Positions 8,482 through 17,148 are shown, counted from the stretch's first letter. The stretch: DNA of 64,000 nt from Deltaproteobacteria bacterium (GCA_016218725.1 JACRDB010000050.1:62001-126000); one strand, 5' to 3'. Notes: generated from the sequence alone by a model not told the origin. Numbers and translations: made by a program.

Positions 8482-9111
8482 TCACCCCTTCGCCTCGCGG
8501 CCCTCCGTGGCCTCGGCGGCAGGGACCTCGTGGGCGGCGACCTCGGTGCCCGCCGCGGCAGCCTCGACGCGCACGCCCGTGGTGCCCGCGCTCGCCGCGG
8601 CGCGCGCAGCCTCGATGTGCGTCACGAGGCCCGTGGGGTCGTTCGCCGGGAACAGGAAGCGCCGCTCCTTGCCGCCCTCGGTCCAGGCCAGGAGCACCGC
8701 GCCCTTCTCGCTCCAGAGGGTCCACCCGAAGTTCAAGATCGAGCCCGCGGTCTGGTGGGACTCGCAGCGGGTGATCGCAGCGAGGGGCACCTTCACCCCC
8801 TTCGGGCCCCAGTGGACCTGCACCTCCTGGCGGGTCACCACCGTGCGCACCGTCGCGCGCGTGAGCCCCAGGTACACCGTCCCCGCGAACCACAGGAAGG
8901 GAATGATCGCCCCCGCGGGCCCCGTCGCAGGCTCCGCCCCGAGGGCCACCGCCACCGTCGCCAGGAGCGCGATCAGCGCCATCGGCACCATCGCAAAGAC
9001 CGCCTTGCGCGCCACGTGCTTGTCCCGGTGCACCACCGGCCCCGAGGCCGTGATCTCCCGAGCCTCGTACGCGTCCAGTGGCTCTGTCCGGGTCGGGGGC
9101 AGGGTGCTCAT
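8482..9111 (-). CDS. Membrane protein with a PH-like domain
   Basis: The 209-aa product has two adjacent N-terminal membrane helices (about 38-58 and 63-83). A beta-rich soluble domain follows: 'VRTVVTRQEVQVHWGPKGVKVPLAAITRCE', '...ILNFGWTLWSE', 'AVLLAWTEGGKERRFLFPA', then a short helix 'LVTHIEAARAA'. This order matches bacterial PH-like (YdbT/bPH2-type) membrane proteins. The tail is Ala/Glu-rich and charged. The ATG at 9111 is preferred over the in-frame start at 9150. It lies 48 bases downstream of the ABC permease gene on the same strand and may be cotranscribed. Function is unknown. Confidence 0.6.
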   Translation of the reverse strand: MSTLPPTRTEPLDAYEAREITASGPVVHRDKHVARKAVFAMVPMALIALLATVAVALGAEPATGPAGAIIPFLWFAGTVYLGLTRATVRTVVTRQEVQVHWGPKGVKVPLAAITRCESHQTAGSILNFGWTLWSEKGAVLLAWTEGGKERRFLFPANDPTGLVTHIEAARAAASAGTTGVRVEAAAAGTEVAAHEVPAAEATEGREAKG

Positions 9112-9159
9112 GGCGCAGAAGCCTACACCCGCGCGGTGTGGGTGTAGCACCTACATCGC

Positions 9160-10092
9160 CTAGGCCCTTCGGATTCTGGGGTCCAGCGAGGCGTAGGCCA
9201 GGTCCGCGAAGAGGCTCCCGACGAGGATGCCGGTGGAGGAGAAGAGCACCAGGCCCATGATCACCGGCACGTCCAGCCCCACGATGGACTCGAAGGCCAG
9301 CCTCCCCAGGCCCGGCCAGGCGAAGATCGCCTCGGTCACGATGGCGCCGCCGAAGAGGCTCCCGAGGGAGAGCCCGAGGGAGGTGACCACCGGGAGGAGC
9401 GCGTTGCGCAGGCCATGGCGCAGCACCACCGCCACGGGGCCCAGGCCCTTGGCCCTGGCGGTGCGTACGAAGTCACTCTGGAGCACCTCGGAGAGCTCAT
9501 TGCGCACGAGCCTCGCCTCGTAGGCCGTGCCCAGGAGCCCGAGGACGATGGCGGGGAGCACCCCGTGGCGGACGTGATCAAGGAAGCCCGCGCCGTAGCC
9601 CCCGATGGGGAACCACCCGAGGCGGTAGGCGAGGACGATCAAGAAGAGCTTGCCCGAGAGGAAGGTGGGCGTGGAGATGCCCACGAAGGTCGCGCCCAGC
9701 ACCAGGCTCTCGTCGCGGTGGCCCCGGCGGGCGGCGGCCCAGGTGCCCACCAGCACGCCCACCACGAATTGAAACATGAGCGTCATGGAGCCCAGGAGCA
9801 GCGTCCTCGGGAAGCGCTCGGCGATGAGCGACGCCACCGGGCGGCGGTACCGGAAGCTCTTGCCCAGGTCCCCGCGGGAGAGGCCCCGGAGGTAGTAGCC
9901 GTACTGCACCACGGCGGGTCGATCCAGGTGGTAGAAGGTACGTATATAAGCGCGATCCCTGGCGCTGGCGTGGGGCCCCGCGAGGGTGGCCACCGGGTCC
10001 CCGATGCGAAGGCTGCCGAAGAAGGTCACCGTGGACACGAACCACAGGATGAACACCGCCCACAGGAGCCTGCGGCCCAGGAAGCGAATCAC
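9160..10092 (-). CDS. Oligopeptide/dipeptide ABC transporter permease (DppB/OppB type)
   Basis: The 310-aa inner-membrane subunit opens with the typical short helix ('RFLGRRLLWAVFILWFVSTVTFF'). It has about six membrane segments. The EAA loop that contacts the ATPase is 'ARAKGLGPVAVVLRHGLRNALLPV' in sense (Ala-Lys-Gly-Leu-Gly core). It pairs with the DppC-type permease and the binding protein of the same run. The start is a GTG overlapping the TGA of the binding-protein gene (GTGA). No ATP-binding subunit is encoded nearby, so ATPases must come from elsewhere. Confidence 0.9.
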   Translation of the reverse strand: MIRFLGRRLLWAVFILWFVSTVTFFGSLRIGDPVATLAGPHASARDRAYIRTFYHLDRPAVVQYGYYLRGLSRGDLGKSFRYRRPVASLIAERFPRTLLLGSMTLMFQFVVGVLVGTWAAARRGHRDESLVLGATFVGISTPTFLSGKLFLIVLAYRLGWFPIGGYGAGFLDHVRHGVLPAIVLGLLGTAYEARLVRNELSEVLQSDFVRTARAKGLGPVAVVLRHGLRNALLPVVTSLGLSLGSLFGGAIVTEAIFAWPGLGRLAFESIVGLDVPVIMGLVLFSSTGILVGSLFADLAYASLDPRIRRA

Positions 10093-11819
10093 GGCCGAGC
10101 CCCGGCGGTGAAGGGGTTCGCCAGGGCGTAGGCGGGGCCCAGGGCGCGGGCGCGCGAGTTCTGGGTCTGGGTCCAGCGCCGCAGGGGCAGGTCCATCCAG
10201 ACGTCTCCCACGTAGTAGTTCCACACGGGGTGAGGGACGAAATTCCTCACGTAGGGCTGCACCACGTTGAGCTCCAGGGTGGTGTACAGGTACGCCCAGG
10301 GGGCGTCCCGCAGGAGCACGTCCTCGGCCTGCTGGTAGAGCGCGACGCGTCGCGCGCGGTCGCCCTCGGTCTTGGCGCGGTCGAGGAGGGCGTCGAGCTC
10401 CGAGGAGCGGTAGAATGCGTGGTTGGAGGCGTTCTCGGGCTGGATCCCGCGGGAGTGGAAATTGGGCTCGATGAAGTTGTTGGGGTCCGGGTAGTCCATG
10501 CTCCAGCCGTCGAAGGCCATGGGGATGGTGTCGGGCCTCCCGAGGGAGGAGTAGTACACGCTGAGCGCGGCCTGACGGATGCGCGTGCGAAGCCCGATGC
10601 GCTGCAGGTCCGCCTGGAAGAGCTGACCGTAGACCAGCCCCGCCTCGCCCTCGGAGATCCAGAGGTCGATTTCTTCAGGGTAGCCTTCGGGGAAGCCCGC
10701 GAGCTGCATCTCTCGGCGGGCCTCGGCCACGTCGTAGCGCTGGGCGCCCGGAGGGCTCTCGCGGTAGCCCGCGATGCCCGGAGGGTAGAGCGCCCAGGCC
10801 GGGCGGATGCGGTTGTTCCTCGCGCGGCAGATGGCGTCGCGGTCCAGGGCGAAGGCCACCGCGCGGCGGACATGGAGGTTGTCAAAGGGCCTCATGGTGG
10901 TGTTCATCATGAGCCCGCCGATGGTGGCCCCGGGGGAGCGCAGGAGGTGGGGCCTCCACGCGGGCGTGCGCTGGATCCAGAGGTAGTCCGCCGTAGCCAG
11001 GGAGAAGTTATGGGCGTACTCGATCTCTCCCGCGAGGAAGCGCATGAACTGCAGGTGCCGCGCCACGGAGAGCTCAAAGACGATGCGGTCCAGCCAGGGT
11101 CTGGGCGCGTCCCAGTAGTGGAGGTTGCGCCGCAGGATGATCCGAGAGCCCTGCTCCCAGCGCTCCAGGGCGAAGGGCCCGGCCCCGACGGGCGCGAGCC
11201 CGAAGGCCTCGTCGCCGAGGCGCTCGACCACCTCGCGCGGCACCACCGAGGCGAAGCGCATGGCCATGACGTGCAGGAAGGTGCGGTCCGGGGCGGCCAG
11301 GCGCACCACCACGGTGTCCGGGTCCGGGGTCTCGACGCCCTGGAGGTGTGGCGTGTGGCCCTCGCGGAAGGCGTCGTAGCCTACGATGAGTCGGTAGTTC
11401 TCGGCCCCGGGGGAGGGGATCCTCCGGGGGTTGAGCATGCGCTCCCAGGAGTAACGAAAATCCTCGCTGGTGATGCGCCGCCCGGTGGAGAAGCGCAGGT
11501 TGGGCCGCAGGTGAAAGGTGTACCGGAGGCCGTCCGGGGAGACGTCCCAGCGCTCGGCCAGGGCGGGGACGAGCTCCGTGGATCCCCCCGCGTAGTCCAC
11601 CAGGGAGGCGAAGACGAGCTTCGTGGGGATGGCCGCGACCACGTCCGACGCGAGGGCCGGGTCCACGGTGCGCACGTCCGTGTCGAACGCAAAACGAAAG
11701 GTGCCGCCGCGCTGGGGGGCGCGGTGCCCGTGGCCCGAGAAGCGCGGGTGCACGTGGGGGTCCTGGCAGCCCAAGAGGCCCACCGCGAGGAGCGCGCTAG
11801 CCCTTGGGGTCAAAGGCAT
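10089..11819 (-). CDS. Peptide-binding lipoprotein of an ABC importer (SBP family 5)
   Basis: The 576-aa extracytoplasmic substrate-binding lipoprotein has lipobox LLGC after a short signal. Family-5 landmarks are 'RGGTFRFAFDTDVRTVDPA', 'LAERWDVSPDGLRYTFHLR', 'SEDFRYSWERML' and a C-terminal 'WSMDYPDPNNFIEPNF' hinge/ligand region, as in DppA/OppA. It lies between the two permease genes: its start overlaps the dppC-like gene by 23 bases and its stop overlaps the dppB-like start. A GTG one codon earlier (11822) is an alternative start. The ligand cannot be read from the sequence. Confidence 0.9.
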   Translation of the reverse strand: MPLTPRASALLAVGLLGCQDPHVHPRFSGHGHRAPQRGGTFRFAFDTDVRTVDPALASDVVAAIPTKLVFASLVDYAGGSTELVPALAERWDVSPDGLRYTFHLRPNLRFSTGRRITSEDFRYSWERMLNPRRIPSPGAENYRLIVGYDAFREGHTPHLQGVETPDPDTVVVRLAAPDRTFLHVMAMRFASVVPREVVERLGDEAFGLAPVGAGPFALERWEQGSRIILRRNLHYWDAPRPWLDRIVFELSVARHLQFMRFLAGEIEYAHNFSLATADYLWIQRTPAWRPHLLRSPGATIGGLMMNTTMRPFDNLHVRRAVAFALDRDAICRARNNRIRPAWALYPPGIAGYRESPPGAQRYDVAEARREMQLAGFPEGYPEEIDLWISEGEAGLVYGQLFQADLQRIGLRTRIRQAALSVYYSSLGRPDTIPMAFDGWSMDYPDPNNFIEPNFHSRGIQPENASNHAFYRSSELDALLDRAKTEGDRARRVALYQQAEDVLLRDAPWAYLYTTLELNVVQPYVRNFVPHPVWNYYVGDVWMDLPLRRWTQTQNSRARALGPAYALANPFTAGARP

Positions 11820-12654
11820 CACGGAGGCCCTCTCCCAGGAGGTTGAAGCCCACCACCGTCACCAGGATGGCCCCGCCGGGGATGAGCGTGAGCCTCGGGA
11901 CGGCCCTGGTCAGGCTCTCGGACTCCTGGAGCATGGAGCCCCAGGACGCCGCGGGGGGCACCACGCCCACGCCCAGGTACGACAGCACGCTCTCGGCGAT
12001 GATCATCTCCGCGACCAGGGTAGTGGCGATCACGATCACCACGGAGCCCACGTTGGGCAGGAGGTGCTTGACGATCACCCGGTGTGAAGGGGCCCCGAGG
12101 GCGCGGGCGGCGAGGACGAAGTCCAGCTCCTTGAGCTGGAGCACCTTGGCCCTCACCTGCCTGGAGAGCCCGGGCCAGGAGAGCCCTCCGAGGACCACGA
12201 ACACCACCCAGAGGTCGGGCCTCTTGATGATCTTGTTCAGGGCCATCACCACCAGGAGGAAGGGGAAGGACATGAGCGCGTCCACGGAGCGCATGAGGCC
12301 GGTGTCCACCCAGCGACCGAAATACCCCGCCAGGACCCCCACGGCGGTGCCCAGGAGCACCACGATCCCCGTGGCCGCAAAGGCCACCGCGAGGGACACC
12401 CTTCCCCCGTAGAGGAGCCTCGCGAGCTCGTCGCGCCCGACGGTGTCGGCCCCGAGAGGGAACTCGCGGGTGGGGCCGATGGGGACGCCCTCGGTGGTGA
12501 GGGTCTGGTTCTTGAAGGGTGTGTTGGGGTCGTGGGGCGCGAGCCAGGGCGCCAGGAGCGAGAGGGCCAGCACCGTGAGCACCAGGAGCGAGCCCACGAG
12601 GGCCCCTCGGTTCTTCTTGAAGCGTTGCAACGCGCGCGGATCGAGCAGGGCCAT
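11797..12654 (-). CDS. Oligopeptide/dipeptide ABC transporter permease (DppC/OppC type)
   Basis: The 285-aa product has the DppC layout. An N-terminal cytoplasmic 'RFKKNRGALVGSL' leads into helix 1, then a periplasmic loop 'HDPNTPF...EFPLGADTVGRDELARLLYGGR' (the family HPLGTD.GRD signature). Five more helices follow, with the EAA loop 'LAARALGAPSHRVIVKHLLPNV'. It is 12 bases downstream of the alpha/beta hydrolase stop, and its end overlaps the binding-protein gene. It forms the channel with the DppB-type subunit. Confidence 0.92.
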   Translation of the reverse strand: MALLDPRALQRFKKNRGALVGSLLVLTVLALSLLAPWLAPHDPNTPFKNQTLTTEGVPIGPTREFPLGADTVGRDELARLLYGGRVSLAVAFAATGIVVLLGTAVGVLAGYFGRWVDTGLMRSVDALMSFPFLLVVMALNKIIKRPDLWVVFVVLGGLSWPGLSRQVRAKVLQLKELDFVLAARALGAPSHRVIVKHLLPNVGSVVIVIATTLVAEMIIAESVLSYLGVGVVPPAASWGSMLQESESLTRAVPRLTLIPGGAILVTVVGFNLLGEGLRDAFDPKG

Positions 12655-12666
12655 GGCGTGTGTTCT

Positions 12667-13485
12667 CTACCCGAGGAGGAAGCGTTCGAGGTGGGCGGCG
12701 GTCTCGTCCGGGTGGTCATCCGCGGGGCAGTGGCCCGCGCCGGCGATGACCTCCAGGCGCGCGTCTGGGAGCTCCCTGGCGAGGCGCTCGCCGAGCTCCA
12801 CGGGGTACCGTCGGTCCCTCTCGCCCCAGAGGACCAGCGAGGGAGCCCGCACCCTGGGGAGCCTCGGGGTGAGGGCGGCGGTGTCCCCCAGGGCCAGGAG
12901 GGCCTTGTAGGCGCTCTCCCGGGCCTCGGGCGGGTCAAAGGCCTCGAACCAGGCGTCCACCCGGGCGCGGTCGTAGGGGTACCCCGGGAGGTAGAACTCG
13001 TCCCGGAACTGCCGGTGGAACAACAGCCTGCCGTAGAGCTGCTTGAACAACAGAGGCCCCACCCACGGGAGCCTCGGGAGCCGTTGGCGCAGCCCAAGCC
13101 CCGACGGGAACGCCGCGGCGTCCATGGCCACCAGGCGCTCGACGTGCTCCGGGTGCGCCGCGGCCATGGTGAGGGCCACGCCGCCGCCCATGCCGTGGCC
13201 CACCACGCTCGCCCGCGGGATCCCGAGGCCCGCCAGGAGGTCGCACAGCGTGTCCGCGTAGGCCTCCCGGGAGTAGCTGTACCGCGCGGGCTTCTCGCTG
13301 TCGCCGAAGCCCGGCAGGTCCGGCGCGATCACCCGGAAGCGCGGGGTCAGGAGCGGCAGGAGCGCCGTCCACGCGCTGTGAGACACCAGGAAGCCGTGCA
13401 CCAGGAGCACCGCGGGCCCTCGGCCCTCGTCCTGGAAGCGTACCCTCACCCCACGAAGGAGCAGGTCATGGGTCGTGGCGTCCAT
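12667..13485 (-). CDS. Alpha/beta-hydrolase-fold protein lacking the nucleophile
   Basis: The 272-aa fold is clear. It has 'VLLVHGFLVSHSAW' (oxyanion region), 'VIAPDLPGFGDSEKP', the elbow 'VVGHGMGGGVAL', the acid segment 'LVLWGERDRRYP' and the histidine segment 'VIAGAGHCPADDHP'. The nucleophile position of the G-x-(S/D)-x-G elbow is Gly (codon GGC), so the usual Ser or Asp is missing while the acid and His remain. It may be a pseudoenzyme or use another residue. It is the first gene of the ABC transporter run, 12 bases before the permease gene. The ATG at 13485 is chosen; an in-frame GTG at 13500 is possible. Neither has a clear Shine-Dalgarno. Confidence 0.8.
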   Translation of the reverse strand: MDATTHDLLLRGVRVRFQDEGRGPAVLLVHGFLVSHSAWTALLPLLTPRFRVIAPDLPGFGDSEKPARYSYSREAYADTLCDLLAGLGIPRASVVGHGMGGGVALTMAAAHPEHVERLVAMDAAAFPSGLGLRQRLPRLPWVGPLLFKQLYGRLLFHRQFRDEFYLPGYPYDRARVDAWFEAFDPPEARESAYKALLALGDTAALTPRLPRVRAPSLVLWGERDRRYPVELGERLARELPDARLEVIAGAGHCPADDHPDETAAHLERFLLG

Positions 13486-13535
13486 CACCGGGAGCGTCAC
13501 GCTACGTGAAGCGCCCCGCGGCGTGAAGCGCCGAT

Positions 13536-13543
13536 GGTACCCT
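13536..13543 (+). promoter_or_regulatory. GGTACCCT element before the ElaA-like gene
   Basis: TACCCT ends 13 bases before the ATG at 13557. Just upstream, an 11-base direct repeat (13505-13515 and 13522-13532) sits in the short divergent region shared with the hydrolase gene. Confidence 0.35.
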
Positions 13544-13556
13544 CCAACATCACGCC

Positions 13557-14027
13557 ATGGACTCCACCGGGTGGCACCTCCAGCGCTGGGACCGGCTCAC
13601 CTGCGACGCGCTCCACGCGATCTATGTCCTGCGCCAGCGGGTCTTCGTGGTGGAGCAGCGCTGCGCCTACCTCGACGCCGACGGCCACGACCCCAGGGCC
13701 TGGCACCTGTGGCACGACCCGGGCACGGGCCTCGACGCATGCGCGAGGCTCTTTGCCCCAGGGGTGAAATACCCCGAGGCCTCCGTCGGTCGCGTGGTCA
13801 CCGCCCCGGAGGTCCGAGGTACGGGCCTCGGTAGGAGGCTGGTCGCCCAGAGCCTCCTCGCCCTGGAGAGCATCGCCGGGGAGGTCCCCGTACGCATCAG
13901 CGCCCAGGCCCACCTGGAGCGCTTCTATAAGTCCTTCGGGTTCGTCACCGAAGGGAGCGCCTACATGGAGGACGATATCCCACACCTGGCGATGGTGCGT
14001 CCGTCGGGGGGAGTGGTTACGTTGTGA
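13557..14027 (+). CDS. GNAT acetyltransferase, ElaA-like
   Basis: The 156-aa product matches the ElaA branch of the GNAT fold. The N-terminal 'LHAIYVLRQRVFVVEQRCAYLDADGHD' is characteristic. The acetyl-CoA-binding segment 'GRVVTAPEVRGTGLGRRLV' carries the Q/R-x-x-G-x-G loop. Then come 'RISAQAHLERFYKSFGFV' and 'DDIPHLAMV'. The substrate is unknown. Its 3' end overlaps the convergent hotdog gene by 11 bases. Confidence 0.88.
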   Translation: MDSTGWHLQRWDRLTCDALHAIYVLRQRVFVVEQRCAYLDADGHDPRAWHLWHDPGTGLDACARLFAPGVKYPEASVGRVVTAPEVRGTGLGRRLVAQSLLALESIAGEVPVRISAQAHLERFYKSFGFVTEGSAYMEDDIPHLAMVRPSGGVVTL

Positions 14028-14502
14028 GCTGGGCTTCGGGGTCGATCTTCTGCCACCAGGCGGTTTGATCGCCCTCGTAGACGAGGGTGTCACCCTGGTG
14101 GAAGCGCAGGGTGTAGCGCCCGACGCCCCGGAGGGACCCGATCCGTAGCTGGGTGGCGCGGATCTCCAGCACCAGGGGCTCGCCGGGCCTTGCGAGCGCG
14201 TGAAACCGTGCGTTGTGGATGCGCGCGCCGTAGCCCACCCAGCCCTCGCGGTGCCGGAGGCCGCAGATGTAGAACGCGTGGGCGAAGCCCATGATGCCGG
14301 TCATATGGATCATGAGGCCGCCGGAGACATGGCGCGGGTGCAGCGCGGGGTGGGCCCGCTGCGAGCGGGTGATGGGCAGCTCGTCGTGGGTGGGCATGCG
14401 GGCCCTGACGAGGCTCTGGGCGTGGTCCACCAGGAGCACGGCGTCCAGGAGCTGGCCCTCGGGGCCGTAGGGGCAATCTGCGACAAAGTCCGGATCAAGC
14501 AT
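14017..14502 (-). CDS. Hotdog-fold protein (thioesterase/dehydratase-like)
   Basis: The 161-aa product has the long central helix and beta-sheet pattern of the hotdog fold. It shows 'HPRHVSGGLMIHMTGIMGFAHAFY' (central helix), 'VGYGARIHNARFHALARPGEPLVLEI' and 'RYTLRFHQGDTLVYEGDQTAWW'. The arrangement resembles FabZ/FabA-type dehydratases and acyl-CoA thioesterases. The FabZ His-FPGHFP motif is not present, so the activity is uncertain. The ATG at 14502 gives a compact domain; the longer in-frame start at 14550 would run into the divergent promoter region. Confidence 0.55.
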   Translation of the reverse strand: MLDPDFVADCPYGPEGQLLDAVLLVDHAQSLVRARMPTHDELPITRSQRAHPALHPRHVSGGLMIHMTGIMGFAHAFYICGLRHREGWVGYGARIHNARFHALARPGEPLVLEIRATQLRIGSLRGVGRYTLRFHQGDTLVYEGDQTAWWQKIDPEAQLTT

Positions 14503-14519
14503 CGGCGATGGCCCGGGAG

Positions 14520-14527
14520 GGTACCAT
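14520..14527 (+). promoter_or_regulatory. GGTACCAT element before the cupin lipoprotein gene
   Basis: TACCAT ends 17 bases before the ATG at 14545. A GAGGAG Shine-Dalgarno (14535-14540) lies between them. Confidence 0.4.
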
Positions 14528-14544
14528 CGCCCCCGAGGAGCGCC

Positions 14545-15537
14545 ATGCAACGATTCCCGGTCCGTGCCCTGGTACTCATCCTCGCGGGCTGCGCGCCCCG
14601 CTCACGCCCCGCGGCGACCGCCTCCGCGCGCGCGGAGGCACCCCTCGACGCGTCCGTCGCCCCGGACGGAGCACCGAGGGACGCGGCCCCGGCGCCTCCT
14701 GCGGGCCCGAGGCCCATCGCGGGCACGCTCCCGACGCTGGCCCCGGACGCGCCCTCGGTGCCGCCTTCGGGGGTGTGTGAGCGGGGCACCTGCCGGGTGA
14801 CGGGCCTCGGCCCGGGGTACCCCTCGCGGCCCGAGGAGGGCGCGACGGCCCTGCCTCCCGCCTGGGCGTGGCTCCAGCGCATCGCGCCGGGTGCTACGTT
14901 GGTGCTCCCCTCGTCCGCTGCGGTGGACCTCGTGGGGGTGGTGCTGCGAGGGCCCACGGAGGCCACCACGGGGTCCCGGACGGCTCCCGTGGTGCTGGCC
15001 CCGTGGGTGGCCTTCCGTCGTACGGGCGGGCCCTTGACGCTCCGAGCGTCGGGCTCCGAGCCAACGGTGCTGCTGCTCTGCCTCGCCCGGGACGCACCGG
15101 GCGCCACGCCCGTGACCCGGGCCTCCGCCCAGTCCTTCGAGACCTCTTCCATGGACGCCCTGGCGGACCTCTCCTGGGCGGGCGGAGCCTTCCATGCGCG
15201 CATCGCGTTCGGGGCCCCCGACGCCCGAAGGGCCAGCCTGGAGCTTCTCATCGGCAGTGAAGACGCCCCCGTGGCCGAGCACGACCACCCGGCCTCCTGG
15301 GAGCTCCTGACGGCCCTCGCCGCCGCCGGGACGCTGGTCCTCCCGGCGTCCATCACAGTAGACGGCGGCGTCGCTCCTCGGGAGGTGCCGGTGTCCGATG
15401 GACAGGTCGTCAGGGTGCCCCCTGGCGTGCGCCATCGGTGGGCTCCAGCGGGCTCCAGGCCCCTGGTGGCCGTGCAGGTGTATGCCCCCGCGGGCCCGGA
15501 GGAGCGCTTCCGTACGCTGGCCGGAGCCGTGCGGTAG
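14545..15537 (+). CDS. Lipoprotein with a C-terminal cupin domain
   Basis: The 330-aa product has a lipoprotein signal (lipobox LAGC, Cys about residue 15). An Ala/Pro-rich linker follows. A central domain with 'GATLVLPSSAAVDLVGVVLRG' looks like a first, degenerate cupin barrel. The C-terminal cupin (about 225-320) keeps both metal motifs: 'HDHPASWE' (HxHx4E) and 'GQVVRVPPGVRH' (Gx5PxGx2H). It is probably a bicupin, with metal binding only in the second barrel. It is divergent from the hotdog gene and convergent with the VanW gene. Substrate is unknown. Confidence 0.7.
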   Translation: MQRFPVRALVLILAGCAPRSRPAATASARAEAPLDASVAPDGAPRDAAPAPPAGPRPIAGTLPTLAPDAPSVPPSGVCERGTCRVTGLGPGYPSRPEEGATALPPAWAWLQRIAPGATLVLPSSAAVDLVGVVLRGPTEATTGSRTAPVVLAPWVAFRRTGGPLTLRASGSEPTVLLLCLARDAPGATPVTRASAQSFETSSMDALADLSWAGGAFHARIAFGAPDARRASLELLIGSEDAPVAEHDHPASWELLTALAAAGTLVLPASITVDGGVAPREVPVSDGQVVRVPPGVRHRWAPAGSRPLVAVQVYAPAGPEERFRTLAGAVR

Positions 15538-15556
15538 TGTATAATATAGTTGACGA

Positions 15557-17101
15557 CTAGCGTCGCGGTGCGGCGGCGGGCGCGGGCGCGGGGGCCAGGG
15601 GGAGGCCGCTGACGGCGGGGCGGTCTCGGGTGAGGCCGAGGCGCACGAGCCAGCCGGGCTCGCCGCAGAAGCCGGGGCGCCGGACCTCCTGCTGGTCGTG
15701 GGTGACGGCGTCCTGGGTGACGGCGAGGTAGGAGTCGGCGGTGTACTCCGGGTGGTCGTCCGGGCGGGTGGTCGGGGTGACGCCGACGCCGGTGCCGAGG
15801 TGCCAGATCTGGGTGGTGGGCGGGTACTGGTCGGTCCAGCGCTCGCGGACGGCCTGGTCGCCCTCGCGGGTGATGCGGTAGCGGGTGATGTGGAAGCCCG
15901 GGATGCCGCGCTGGGTGAGCACCCTGGCGCCCACCGGGAGGTTGGGGTCGGGCACCTCGCGCTCCTCGAAGCGGTCTACGCGCTGCATGATCTTCCGGAT
16001 GAAGGTCACGCTGCGGGTGGCGCGGGCCCCGAGGAGCTCGAAGCGGGCCTGGCCCGCGCCGAGGCGCGTGTGGATCACCACCGGGAAGGGGTAGTTGTTG
16101 CGCATCCGGAGGTTGATGGACGGGTACACCACGGTGGCGTCCAGGCCCATCTTGATGTAGCCCGAGGGGCGCGTGTGGGGGGACCGGTCGAGGATGTCCA
16201 TCCCCGCGAAGAACGAGGCCGCGTAGAGCGTCCCGGCCACCTGGCAGGTGCCGCCTCCCACGCCGTCGATGAGCTCCCCGGCGGAGATCACCGTGGCCAT
16301 GCGGAAGCCGTTGGCCTCGGAGCGGTCGCCCACCAGGCGGTTGAAGTCCAGCTCGGCCCCGGGCATCCAGACGTGGCCGTTGATGCGGCTCGCGGCCAGG
16401 TGGAGGTTGTACGTGCGGTCCCGGTGGTCCTCGTTGGCGTTGTAGTTGGTCTGGAACCACCCGAGCACCGCGGACATGTCCACGTCCCGGAGCTGGGCGG
16501 CCGTGAGCTGGGGGCTCGAGTGCTCCAGCACCGCGTCCACCCGGGCGCGCCCCTGGCCCACGGCGTCGTCGAGGCGGGCGAGGGTGCCGTAGACGTCCAT
16601 GAAGACCCCGACGCTCTCGGGCACCACCCGGCGCTGGTCTACGTCAATCCGTGCGTCCCGCGGGGGGCGGTCCACCTCCTCCTTGAGCTGCAGGAGGAGA
16701 GGGAGCGCCACGGAGCCCTCCAGGCGCACCGGGAGGGGCAGCTCGATGGGCCCGCGAGACAGCGCCGCGTGGTGTCTCAAGAGCGAGCTGGTGGGGTCCC
16801 GGGAGGCCTCCAGGAGGTGCGTGAGGAGGCCGAGGTCCACCCGGGCCCCGAAGCCCTCGCGGGTGCGCTCCAGGGTGCGCTCCCCGGCGCTCACCGTGAG
16901 GTGCTCCCGGAGGTACTGCCGGGCCAGCACCCGGGCGAGCTGCCGGGGCTCCAGCCTCGGGTCCACGAAGCGCCCGAGGACCTTCACCCGCGGGAGCCCC
17001 GCCGCCTGGGGGGCCCTCTCGGGCAGGAGGAGGTACCCGATGCCCCCGCCCAGGAGGGCAAAGAGCAAGGCCAGCGCGCTCAAGCGTCCCAGGGCCCTCA
17101 T
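15557..17101 (-). CDS. VanW-family protein
   Basis: The 514-aa product has an N-terminal membrane anchor ('LSALALLFALLGGGIGYLLL'). A putative peptidoglycan-binding-like region spans about 45-200. The VanW domain (about 230-380) shows 'ASRINGHVWMPGAELDFNRLVGDRSEANGF', 'GGGTCQVAGTLYAASFFAGM' and 'NLRMRNNYPFPVVI'. It also has a C-terminal extension. VanW/YoaR-type proteins are envelope-associated and of poorly defined function. The ATG at 17101 is preferred over an in-frame GTG at 17116, because it opens directly on the signal anchor. It is convergent with the cupin lipoprotein gene, 19 bases away. Confidence 0.88.
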   Translation of the reverse strand: MRALGRLSALALLFALLGGGIGYLLLPERAPQAAGLPRVKVLGRFVDPRLEPRQLARVLARQYLREHLTVSAGERTLERTREGFGARVDLGLLTHLLEASRDPTSSLLRHHAALSRGPIELPLPVRLEGSVALPLLLQLKEEVDRPPRDARIDVDQRRVVPESVGVFMDVYGTLARLDDAVGQGRARVDAVLEHSSPQLTAAQLRDVDMSAVLGWFQTNYNANEDHRDRTYNLHLAASRINGHVWMPGAELDFNRLVGDRSEANGFRMATVISAGELIDGVGGGTCQVAGTLYAASFFAGMDILDRSPHTRPSGYIKMGLDATVVYPSINLRMRNNYPFPVVIHTRLGAGQARFELLGARATRSVTFIRKIMQRVDRFEEREVPDPNLPVGARVLTQRGIPGFHITRYRITREGDQAVRERWTDQYPPTTQIWHLGTGVGVTPTTRPDDHPEYTADSYLAVTQDAVTHDQQEVRRPGFCGEPGWLVRLGLTRDRPAVSGLPLAPAPAPAAAPRR

Positions 17102-17148
17102 GGCTTCCGTCGCCACGGGTAAGCCGTCGGTTCCAGGGCGTCAAGAAG

